A stretch of DNA of 64,000 nt from Bolinopsis microptera. Taxonomy: Eukaryota; Ctenophora; Tentaculata; Lobata; Bolinopsidae. The translations under genes were made by a program, and so were the position numbers. Location of the stretch: NCBI RefSeq assembly GCF_026151205.1, contig NC_087082.1, positions 11,098,707-11,162,706 on the forward strand, read 5' to 3'. The notes below the pieces were generated by a model. It was not told where the DNA came from and made no database searches. It saw nothing but the letters and a program-made list of their open reading frames with translations. Positions 48,301-56,317 of this stretch are shown one piece after another; within the stretch, counting starts at the first letter, position 1; each line of letters begins with the position of its first letter.

Positions 48301-49636
48301 TAATGGGGATTTGTAGAAAGCCATCCTTCATGTCAAGGTTGGAGAAGAACTTCTTCCCGTGGCACCCAGCTGTTATGGTGTTCACAGCAGGTACACTACA
48401 GTAGCTTCGGCTGGAGATGGAGTTGAGCTGACGGAAGTCGATCACAATTCTAGTCTTACCCTTCCTTTTGAGGATGATGGCCGGTGAGTTATAGTCACTA
48501 GAAGAGTGTTGTATGATACCCGCATCTAATAGCTCCCTAATCTCATTAAGACAATCAGATCTCAGGTGAAATGGCACTCTTCGGTAATTAGCCCTCACAG
48601 GTTTATCACTGCTAAGGGGTATCTCATGATGTATCATATTGGTGGACCCTAGTTCACTTCTATCTAGGGCAAAAACTTCGGGGAAATCAGCTACCATCTT
48701 ATATGCCAACTGTTTCTCTTCTTCGTTAAGGTTCTCATTACTAGGTAGTCCCAACGCATTAACTATCATTTCTATACGACGAGGATTATTATCTTCCCAT
48801 TGGAACTGTTTCTTAACGCCATCAACTATGTTACTAGGTGTGTAAAACCCATCAGGGTCTTCTTCAGTGACTGTATTAATATTAGGGTTCAATGGAACTA
48901 AAGAGCCCATCACAAAGCCTTCAGGTAACCAAATCTCAGCCTCGTCACCACAGGAGACAGCTATTTCTGTGTGTCCATGTTCAACAAACAGAGTAATGCC
49001 GTCCACGTAATTAGGATCTCTTAGGAACGCGGCCTCCGGTGATACTTCGAAAACACAAGGGCCTGAGTAATTAGCAGTTAAACCTCCTGTTTCTAACACA
49101 ACACAATTGACGGTCTTGATTTTAGAGACAAGGGTACTATCAGAGCAACTAAGAATATATCTTTTCGGGGTAGGTTTGTCACTAAGGCTTGCTATGAAGG
49201 CGGAGTTGCTCAGTGTTTTCTGGCCAAAGTCCATAACCATATTATATTTTTCGAGGAAACGCTGCCCGAGGATGCAGTCTTCACTCAATTTCGACGTGAC
49301 TACCAGATCAGCGTGAAATAGAGAGCTGGCTAACCTAAATTCGGCTTCGGATATTATACCTAAGACCTGGAGTGGAGTACCAGTGACTCCGATCAGTTTA
49401 AAAGAAGCTGGTGTAAGTTTAGAAAGAAGGCCCTGTTTTATAACATAATCCTCACTAACTAGGTTCATGCTGGCTCCGGTATCTACTAATACAGTGACAG
49501 GATACCCAAAGATGCAAGTATGTAGATACACGTGTCCTTCACATGCCCGTATACTCACTGGTTGATTGACGTCTACTTGATCTATTTCTATGGAGCCAGG
49601 GGCATCGACCCTCCCGCTAGGGGAGGGACCTTCTAG
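45326..49636 (-). CDS. pol: Pol polyprotein: protease, RT, RNase H, integrase
   Basis: The open frame joins gag in the -1 frame at 49636 and ends at 45326, about 1436 residues. In order: aspartic protease with VDTGAS (49486-49469); reverse transcriptase with RIVIDFRQLNS, LDMKDGFLQIPI and the catalytic YIDDIL (48146-48129); RNase H starting at a TDAS motif (about 47700); integrase with an HHCC zinc finger (about 46625-46505) and a DDE core (about 46440-46080); and a C-terminal YSGPWIIKK block of the GPY/F type with no chromodomain. The order PR-RT-RH-IN defines the Ty3/gypsy class. No stop or frameshift was found, so the element could be active. Antisense ORFs here are artefacts. Confidence 0.95.
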   Translation of the reverse strand, partial: LEGPSPSGRVDAPGSIEIDQVDVNQPVSIRACEGHVYLHTCIFGYPVTVLVDTGASMNLVSEDYVIKQGLLSKLTPASFKLIGVTGTPLQVLGIISEAEFRLASSLFHADLVVTSKLSEDCILGQRFLEKYNMVMDFGQKTLSNSAFIASLSDKPTPKRYILSCSDSTLVSKIKTVNCVVLETGGLTANYSGPCVFEVSPEAAFLRDPNYVDGITLFVEHGHTEIAVSCGDEAEIWLPEGFVMGSLVPLNPNINTVTEEDPDGFYTPSNIVDGVKKQFQWEDNNPRRIEMIVNALGLPSNENLNEEEKQLAYKMVADFPEVFALDRSELGSTNMIHHEIPLSSDKPVRANYRRVPFHLRSDCLNEIRELLDAGIIQHSSSDYNSPAIILKRKGKTRIVIDFRQLNSISSRSYCSVPAVNTITAGCHGKKFFSNLDMKDGFLQIPIKPEHRKYTAFAIPGVGFYEFVRMSLGLCGGPSSFQHLLDRLLVGLPPETAAAYIDDILSASVTIPEMISNLRTIFERIRPSGLRFNPSKCILFKKRIKFLGTYISEKGLEADQEKIEALINMDVPRTKKQVQKFIGAASWFRPHIDNFAGLVKGLTDTLKGEKFVLTDEAVSSIDVLKSALTSPPILSFPSPDLEFVLMTDASAYCIGGVIGHMVGKEFKPIAYGSKILSETEQRYPSFKREFLALKHFVSHWRYYLINKKFTVYVDMKAITYENFMKKTNCAVIMRWILELADYDFDIKYKEGALMELPDLLSRLPSKSDGLYGWWLQHTPQQHDHSHYPSHKPHSTDSPKDLNLNLDSPRIRTVNLPIVNNRDTRTAFPNCDYHIDEFTLPYLFQEILVDPHPQDTPYISTITHNSSENTNLTVSPSSSDSADISAPAASNLDTADATPGTNERWKENQGTFENPLSAYKSSIIHEAQIKDDDLNKVKEWLTDGGKPPKDSDRSAYSDDLNYYYQMYEHYCLSKDGSVCYKHFFRNSKKFRELLCVPKDTRDSLMKDNHDSDSCGHLGPVKTLHRLREKYHFPYLSKVVKLYCNTCEVCFLNNRSYLKKPGAPLKLFTASRPNQFLSIDLIGPINGPCRHKYILTMKDRFTKFVQLYPLTDGTSAKIAKALMDSWFFVYGIPEKLLSDKANNLTGELMKSIYSILSINKVQTTAYHARGNGDCERANKDIAIILKKLVKHKYSSWPTKLNAVAFAMNSAVHASTGFTPSRLQFGRELRTPADLVYDTTTTEEYKSETHLAYAQYQDLRVLFDLVRSNLGTSQQLQKASYDKKKGFHTTYSEGDTIVVWIPLSPSVKDFRKFKNNYSGPWIIKKVLTKWTYLVQHCKTDKERVVHFDTMRLVPAGLRTNQTQLDCSKPDDPGPAPAPLLKKRTTDEDENLPMMKLMMGTTTSTRVKDKEEDEQSITPDPGTSTQEIPYSLRTRVPIKYSK

Positions 49637-49642
49637 TTTTTT
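49609..49642 (-). promoter_or_regulatory. Gag-Pol -1 ribosomal frameshift signal
   Basis: The minus strand reads A AAA AAC (49642-49636) in the gag frame directly before the gag stop TAG (49635-49633). Eight nucleotides after the heptamer comes a perfect 7-bp GC stem CCCTCCC / GGGAGGG (49627-49621 with 49615-49609) around a CTAGC loop. A slippery X-XXY-YYZ heptamer, a short spacer and a stable stem are the classic parts of -1 frameshifting, and the pol frame is exactly -1 relative to gag. Confidence 0.88.
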
Positions 49643-50895
49643 GGAGCGTGTGCAGTAGGAGCATTAAATTGGCCTGACTGATGGTCACTATTGGGTCGAG
49701 AAAAGTTAGATGAGTGGTTCGCGTGATTGTAATTGTCTCGTTGACGACCTTCGTAGGGTAGATTAGCTGAGCCATTGTACGGAACATTCTGATTATTATA
49801 CCTAGGCTGGGCCTGTCCCAAAGTGTTATGCTGATAGGGTCTCTCAGTAGGGTTTTCAGGATGTTGGGTAGGTTCTGAAGCTAATGGTCCGGTATGCTGC
49901 TGATTCCGTAAATACCTGGCTCTCTTCCTACACTCTCTCATTATGTGACCTTGTATGCCACAGAAATTACATGAGATGTTACGAGATCTGGGTGCTGACT
50001 GTCGAGGTTCACGTAAGGGGCAATGAGATGCTATATGGCCAGTCCTTTGGCAGCTATAACATACTATTGGTGAGTTACCAAATTGTAATCCACGATCATT
50101 GGTGTAGTAACTTCCGGTAGCATTGTTAGTTGGTGGAAAACTAACGTTAGCCTGAGCAGGTGCGTGTTGAAATGGTAGAACAGAGTTATCAGGCGGTAGT
50201 TCAGGAGTGACCAGCTCGGATTTCAAGACTGACAGTGTCACCTTATCACCTTCTTTAAGTGTGAACCTAGCTCGATAAGCACTGTCTAACTTTACAGCCT
50301 CTTCGAGACATTCGGCGAAGGTACCCTCCTTACCGATCAGCAGGATTGAAATCTCGTCACGGAGGACTCCTCCTGATAAAGCGTCCTTTAAAATGGATTC
50401 CATGGCGACTTGCTCCTCAACAGTGTAGCCCAGCCTACCGAGGTCCCTTAGTCTCTCTCCAAATTGAGCAACAGTCTCGTCTAAGCCTTGTTTAGCCCGT
50501 TTTATTTCGAATCTGGCTTGAACGGCTTCTCTGGGTGAGCTTAAAGCCTTGATCACCATGGTTTTGAAACTGTCCCAGTTCGAGGTGAGCCCTGGGATGG
50601 ACACGATGGTGTTAAGTGATTTAGAGTCTAGGTACGTGAGAAACGTGTTTATAGCCTGATTTCCCTCTAGGCCGGTAACTGAACGGTAAGGCTCAAATGT
50701 GTCGAAAAAGGTAGTAATGTTCATAGCGGAAGGGTCAAATGGATCCGGTCTCCTGGAGCCTGCCACTCCAGCTCGAAACCCCATTTTAGCCTCGTTCACT
50801 GCAGACTCAGAGGCCTCTCTTTTTACCTTACGCATGAACTCTTCGACCTTTGACTTTTGGTCCTCATTAAGACCAAGCTCTTCTATTCCTGACAT
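49633..50895 (-). CDS. gag: Gag polyprotein with two zinc knuckles
   Basis: 420 residues from the ATG at 50895. The helical capsid region (about 50-215) includes FFDTFEPYRSVTGLEG and FGERLRDLGRLGY, typical of Ty3/gypsy Gag. Two CCHC knuckles follow (about 49930-50075): C-YS-C-QRTG-H-IASH-C and C-NF-C-GIQG-H-IMRE-C. The C-terminus is Asn/Gln-rich and low complexity. Gag packages the RNA and builds the particle. The stop codon sits at the frameshift site, so most translation gives Gag and a fraction gives Gag-Pol. Confidence 0.95.
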   Translation of the reverse strand: MSGIEELGLNEDQKSKVEEFMRKVKREASESAVNEAKMGFRAGVAGSRRPDPFDPSAMNITTFFDTFEPYRSVTGLEGNQAINTFLTYLDSKSLNTIVSIPGLTSNWDSFKTMVIKALSSPREAVQARFEIKRAKQGLDETVAQFGERLRDLGRLGYTVEEQVAMESILKDALSGGVLRDEISILLIGKEGTFAECLEEAVKLDSAYRARFTLKEGDKVTLSVLKSELVTPELPPDNSVLPFQHAPAQANVSFPPTNNATGSYYTNDRGLQFGNSPIVCYSCQRTGHIASHCPLREPRQSAPRSRNISCNFCGIQGHIMRECRKRARYLRNQQHTGPLASEPTQHPENPTERPYQHNTLGQAQPRYNNQNVPYNGSANLPYEGRQRDNYNHANHSSNFSRPNSDHQSGQFNAPTAHAPKN

Positions 50896-51262
50896 TCTCG
50901 GTAAATATGATCGTACGATTTGTACTTAAAGTAAGTTAAACAGCACGTGAGGTTACGAGAGTATGATAAAATGAGGAGCTGATTTGAGCTAACGTTAAAT
51001 TAACAACGGAGACGTAGATAGTTAGCTTTAAGTAAATGATACGTTCAATCGAGGTCGAACGTCTTGTGTGAGTAATTGAAACGTTTCTTCAAAATACGAC
51101 AATCCTAGCAGTACAAAATGATGACCTTCGTGAAAATGATCCGGTAGATTTATCAATGAAAGGCCTTGACTAATTAACTCTATGCACTGAACTAAGCGTA
51201 GAGCGTATTGGTAAGGGGTAAAAGGAGCAAAAGACTGTGTATTGCCCGGGTTCTCCACCACT

Positions 51263-51756
51263 TGTAGAGCTACTCGGTTTGAATTTAAAAGGGGACTGTA
51301 TTTAGTTTGATATTGAAGTGAGTACAAAGGAGACAAGTTATATGAAATCCTAGTAGGATAAAGTAATGTGACTTGATAGTAATTTAGGGTATAATATATA
51401 AAGAATAACTAAGTCTTAAATAAAATAGCAACCCGTTTTAGGTTAGATTACTCAACGGTTGAAAGCCGTGAGATCAAGGTTGTAAAGGTAAAAGTTGAAT
51501 AACTTGTTAAAGAGGCACTCTAGTGCTCTCGTATCCCATATATATATAGCCCTCGATTAATTATCAATAGAGCGATAAGAAGGTATACTGGAGCTGGGTA
51601 AATTGCCCCTAATAAGGTTACTCCATGTTAATATATATATCTATTTCCTGGCTAATTAACTTCTCCATTAATATAATTAATATGATAAAAACTTAATAAG
51701 ATAAAACTTAACGTAATAAAAGTTTATAGGGGGGAGTCTCTGTCTTAGATTGTCCA
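51263..51756 (-). repeat. 5' LTR of the endogenous retrovirus (494 bp)
   Basis: In minus orientation it begins TGGACAATC and ends CTCTACA, followed by AG and the TGGTGGAGAACCCGGG primer-site candidate. It carries the element's promoter. Confidence 0.93.
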
Positions 51757-51774
51757 ACTGGGCCCTCTTGACAA

Positions 51775-52420
51775 AATAATAAGCTTATTCCAACTATATT
51801 TGGTTGTCCAGTATCTCTTATACACCAGTTGGAGTATCTTGCGAAAAAAGAACATGCTGCATCGCTTTTGGTAACCCGGGGACTGGTAAATTCCATGAAA
51901 GGTAAATCTCTTGCTACAACCGACACGGAATCGACAGATGAGCTCCAAGACATGTTAAAACAGCGTGTTTTGGAATATAAAGAACAACAAGAGGAGATAC
52001 TTACAAAGGTTGATAAGGATACTGCAAGGGTTTTGGAGCAGATTAGCGAACCATGGGGCTCAAATTGGCTCTCATGTTTACCACTTAGAAAACATGGTTT
52101 CGTTCTAAATAAATCTGAATTCAGGGATTCTATCAGATTGCGGTACAACTTAGATCTGGATCGTTTACCATCAAAGGCATAGGACCTCAAGCCAGGACAT
52201 TTGAGAATCAGAAACTTCTATGCAATAAAATTGCTTATAAAAAGAAGCAGAATTACAACGATATTATAAATTATTATCGGTGTAAATTATCATGTTTAAT
52301 TAGGAAATTAATTTTATTTTGCATTAGATTTAGAGGATCAAGAAATACCTCAAACAAAACTTATGAATTATCTAACATGGACGATTTAGAATTTAACTCT
52401 TTCGAATCGAAAGCCAACTA
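51775..52420 (+). pseudogene. Decayed transposon-associated ORF of unknown type
   Basis: The open frame from about 51775 to the TAG at 52182 includes LEYLAKKEHAASLLVTRGLV and LPLRKHGFVLNKSEFRDSIR. The next 240 bp, in another frame, encode a YYRCKLSCLIRKLILFCIR block. I recognise the combination (LPL-x3-GF-x-L-x-K-x-x-FRD-x-I-x-LRY, then a Cys/Arg-rich helix) as a phrase common in transposon-derived ORFs of marine invertebrates, but cannot name the element. The segment between the two blocks seems deleted. The retrovirus inserted just upstream. Confidence 0.45.
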
Positions 52421-52554
52421 ATTTTTCAGTCCCATGGACTGGGTTTTATTTTTGCAATGATGATGTTGATAATATATAACCTGTAATACTATTCTGTATA
52501 TATCTAATTTCGTTTTCCAAAAAGAAAAGTCATTAGACAGTTGTAAATATCGAG

Positions 52555-52877
52555 AAACAACACAACACAACAACAATGGCGAACCTAGCAAGCTAGGATC
52601 GAGGGGCCGATCTCCTTTTATTTTGCGGTGCGGCCACGGTCCTTTCGGTACAGATTTCCCTGCAGCGCCAGCATAGTCGGGACGCAACCCCAGGCATATA
52701 CACTCATGTTATTTTCGCAGCTCTTATGAGAGCCAATATACCATTCACACCATGGTTTGGTGAATGACGGCTGTCCATCAATTTTGAAATCTTGGCCCAA
52801 CTGGGATTCGAACTCGCAACGTCAGGGCCAGTAGACAAGCAAATTAACCAACTAAGCCACTGAGCCACCATTCATAA
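52555..52877 (-). mobile_element. tRNA-derived SINE (323 bp) with 21-bp target duplication
   Basis: The minus strand starts with a tRNA-like head: A-box TGGCTTAGTTGG (about 52858) and B-box GAGTTCGAATCCC (about 52818-52806). An unrelated body of about 200 bp follows, and the tail is GTTGTTGTGTTGTG-type. The copy is flanked by a perfect direct repeat, 52534-52554 and 52878-52898 (tagacagttgtaaatatcga + g), the mark of LINE-driven insertion. The intact duplication shows it is young. Not a functional tRNA gene: it lacks a foldable acceptor stem. Confidence 0.88.
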
Positions 52878-52898
52878 TAGACAGTTGTAAATATCGAG

Positions 52899-55034
52899 GA
52901 CTTGGACTATAAATTGAGCTGAGGACAAGAAATTCAGTAAACTCGAATTATTATTAATTACTGTATTATTATTAATATAACAATGTTTTGTGTTTTGGTT
53001 ATATCGGTGCTGATCAGCAGTTTTTTGATTTATCATAAAGTACATGTATATTGTATAACGTTTCGTAAGAACCAAAAGTAATTTTAATTATCAATAAAAT
53101 GATTACAAGCGGTGACTTTTGAGTTTTTAGCTTTTTGGATTAGGATAACTTGTTCGTTTCATTTGGTATAAAGGTATAAAAAAGTATGGTTGATTTTTCA
53201 ATATAATCCGACGTTTCTGATTAGGAACCGACCGGATATCCGGCTGAATCCAGATCCGGCCGGATATCCGGCTTCAATATTGAATATCCGGTTCCGGCTC
53301 CGGCTTCGGTTTCAAAAATGTTGCCGGGTTTTTGCCAGATATTTCTTTTAAAAATTGATTTCTAAAATCTTGAAATGCATAGTTTTGTTACATTTTAACT
53401 CGAATCCTTAAAAAATTAAAAATAGTTTGACTAGGTGCGGAGTTTGAAAAACAAAAAAATTTTCGGCTAATAATGAACAGGGCCGGGTATAGCATGACAC
53501 GTTAAGAAAAGTGGTTTTAAGAAAAACTTTGAAAAAATTTTGACTTGGAAAATTTTCGGTCCGAGTCAATCTGCAATCTCGATTAGTACCTCCCGTATCG
53601 AGAGCTTCAGCTTCCGAGCTCGTAGTCGTACGTTGCAAAGGGGAGGTCTGCCTTCCGAGATCGCATTACCAATTACCAGGGGGAAGCCTCGAGTCCAAAA
53701 TTGTGTATCCCCCGGGCCCCGGCTATAAACGCAACATATATAGTATATAGAGGAAAACCGAACCCTATTAGTATTACGAACAGTCACTATAAAGTGCTTG
53801 TTACTATTGTGTTGTCACTATATAGTGCGATTACCACCCTGCCCTTTTGACCCCCTATAGATGTGAAATCCGCAAGGCACAGTAATGGCTGGCCTCCCGT
53901 AAAAGCAAAATTTGACGGACATGAATATCAACAAAAGAAGTGGAAGAATTATGATATATTAGTTGAACTCTATTATAGTTGCATAACTAAAACAAACTGG
54001 GATACTTCTAGTGTGTCAGTGTGGACCACAGTGTGGCACTTACAGTTACAGTCACGGTTGTTAGGTGAAATTTCATATTATTGTCAATATAATTGTGACA
54101 GCTTATTTTTTAACAATCTTATAAATGACTCCTAATTGTTCAATAAACAAGTTCGACAGATCTAGATATTGAAAATGAAAGCAGACCGAATCAGTGAACG
54201 AACCAAATGTCCAATCAGCTCCCAGTTGGCTCCTAGTTTGTAAACAACAGAATGAATAACATTAACAGGAAAATAAATATTAATTAAATATGAAATCTTA
54301 CAAGGAAAATATAATTAAATATGAACGTAAAATTCATAAGCGTGGTCGCAAACTATTGTATTCTGAACAAATGCGTCTGGAAATGAGTAAAGCAACATTT
54401 AAGACACAACATTTCTCCTGATAAGAAATTTTAAAAAACTACCTTATCACTTATACGTGTAGAAATGTTGTGACAAATAAAACAGTGTGATGCTGCTTAA
54501 ATATCAGTCACTGCTGTCTACTAGTTAGTGACTGTTCATATGTAAGCTCTCCTCCAAATATGTACTTGGGTTTATATACGCGCAACAATTTCGTCATCAG
54601 ACGAAAGTTAAGAACTTTTGAGTTGCAGAGTTATTTGAAAAATGCCGGTCCTCGATAATGGATAAATTGCGGTGACCTTGATCTGCTTTATATTATAATT
54701 GAATTCATTCTGCTCGAGATCAACGATCTGAAGAACTGACAAAGCTTTCCGATCTTCTTTTGCGGTAACCTTATAATTACGGTGCAAATTACATTTAGCC
54801 ACCAAGACGCTACCACGATCTTATTAGTCAAAATAACATAGTTAACAAAATGCAGAAAGAAAGAGTAAACTTGTGACGGCTCCACAACTTGTTTATTTGC
54901 ATATCTTTTATTGCCTCGAAAATTATCTTAAATGATTCCCAGTTTGATTTTGCTCGGCGTACATATGACATCAATTGCATGCAGAATCAAGCTAGTACTA
55001 TACATTATACAACCATGATTGCATACGTATTATT
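52899..55034. other. No gene recognised; degenerate CCGG-rich repeat
   Basis: 53220-53340 carries repeated CCGGATATCCGG-like palindromes, and the sequence to about 53545 (gggtatagcatgacacgt ... aagtggtttta) has a diverged counterpart at 55390-55490, so a dispersed repeat is present. A 90-codon ORF at 53863-54135 is not recognised. Confidence 0.5.
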
Positions 55035-55134
55035 TCATACGTATATCTTGTCATACGTTATGACCCGCCGCGCGGCTCCCCCTGTATCGTAGAAACGCTA
55101 AAAGGAGTTTTTTAGTGTCTTAGTTTGGGGTCTT

Positions 55135-55639
55135 AGGGGTCGTTCACATATAATATTACGTAATCAGCCGAGGGGGGAGGGGGGTTTCCAAATGCATACG
55201 GTTGACTACGGGGGGGGGGGGGGGGGGGGGTTTCGGTCGTTGATTACGTAATCAAAATTTTCTTTTTTACCCTCTAGAATGATAACAATTTGACAATATT
55301 TTAATCCAAATTACATTCAATTTTACTCTGATAGTGATAAAATTTAGAAATTGATCGAATATCCGGCTATATTATAGTAAGTAGTTTAGAAGGTGCTTGG
55401 CCGGATATCATAACAATGATTTCGGCTCATCACGATAGCATGATCAGGGTAGCATGAAACGTAGAGAAAAGTGTTTTCTAGGAAAAAAGTCAAGGGGGGG
55501 GGGGGGGGTCAGGCCATGATTACGTAATAATAATATTGCTGTCAGGAGGGGGGGGGGGGGGGGTTGGGTCTTGATTACGGTTGGGGGGTAAAATTAAAAA
55601 TTGCTCAAATATTGATTACGTAATATGTGAACGACCCCT
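55135..55639. mobile_element. MITE with AGGGGTCGTTCACATA termini and poly-G tracts
   Basis: The left end AGGGGTCGTTCACATA (55135) and right end TATGTGAACGACCCCT (to 55639) are inverted. ATTACGTAATCA-type words follow each terminus. The interior contains several long G runs (55210-55230, 55494-55508, 55546-55564) and internal copies of gattacgtaat, so it may be nested. It sits inside another dispersed repeat (55035-55690) related to 26221-26440. Confidence 0.75.
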
Positions 55640-55955
55640 TTGTGAAACGACAATGGGGGTCACGAGTACGACGTGATACATAACAACGTATATCAAGTTG
55701 GACATGCTAGTTCTGTGGAGATATGGTGTGCGGCGTGCGCCCACTCATAGTTTGGGTAGTTTGTAGTAATATATTATATAATACATGATATGCTTTTGCA
55801 TTTTAATTTAATAACATATTAACTTAAATCACTTACTAACACCCTCCTCCCTCCGTGATTAGTTTTACACATAGCTTTTGTGTTAAAATTACACTAGTGT
55901 AATCATTTTGAAACCCCTCCCTCACCCTCATCGCAATGTAGTTTCCATCGGAAGG

Positions 55956-56136
55956 GGTCGTTCACATACTACGTAATCAGCTGAGGGGGGGGGGGCGTTT
56001 CCGAATGATTACACTACCGTAATTTTGACACAATAGCTATGTGTAAAACTGATTACGGAGGGGGGGCCGGGGGGACTGGGGAGGGGGGGGGGGGTAAAAA
56101 TGTTCCAAAAAATTATTACGCAATATGTGAACGACC
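55956..56136. mobile_element. Second MITE of the same family
   Basis: GGTCGTTCACATA at 55956 and TATGTGAACGACC at 56136 are inverted ends. The interior 56000-56070 is an inverted copy of 55850-55920 just outside (ttttacacatagct ... attacac-agtgtaatcat), so copies have inserted head to head. Long G runs again. Confidence 0.7.
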
Positions 56137-56297
56137 ACTAAAATTAATTCCCTTTCGTATTTCCAATTTCATTTCAAAATCGTTGCACCGCCATAATCTT
56201 TGAGAATTGAGTAAAGCGAGATTACCAAAAGCGAAGTCGAAGTATTAGTACATCATCATACAATAATCTCAAACGAATAATTTATGAAAAGAACTAT

Positions 56298-56303
56298 TTT
56301 ATT
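56298..56303 (-). terminator. Poly(A) signal of nuclear ATP6
   Basis: AATAAA on the minus strand 15 nt downstream of the TAA/TGA-type stop at 56318. Confidence 0.6.
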
Positions 56304-56317
56304 ATCAGTTTATCTGC

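Larger units (their letters stand above)
42947..51756 (-). mobile_element. Complete Ty3/gypsy-class endogenous retrovirus (errantivirus-like)
   Basis: The 494-bp LTRs at 51263-51756 (5') and 42947-43440 (3') look identical by eye and start TG and end CA. Order on the minus strand: 5' LTR, TGG-led primer-binding-site candidate at 51260, gag, pol in the -1 frame, an env-like ORF, then a purine tract (AAGGGGGAGAG, about 43454-43444) before the 3' LTR. All three frames are open. Identical LTRs and intact frames argue for very recent insertion. I could not find a target duplication: left flank ATATG, right flank ACTGG. Env-carrying Ty3/gypsy elements are known from insects and other invertebrates. 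Confidence 0.93.

Noticed and set aside
45381..49316. Plus-strand ORFs opposite pol
   Set aside because: Antisense shadows of a strongly supported polyprotein.
52800..52872. tRNA gene on the minus strand
   Set aside because: A- and B-boxes are good but the ends do not form an acceptor stem and the copy has a SINE body, tail and 21-bp target duplication.
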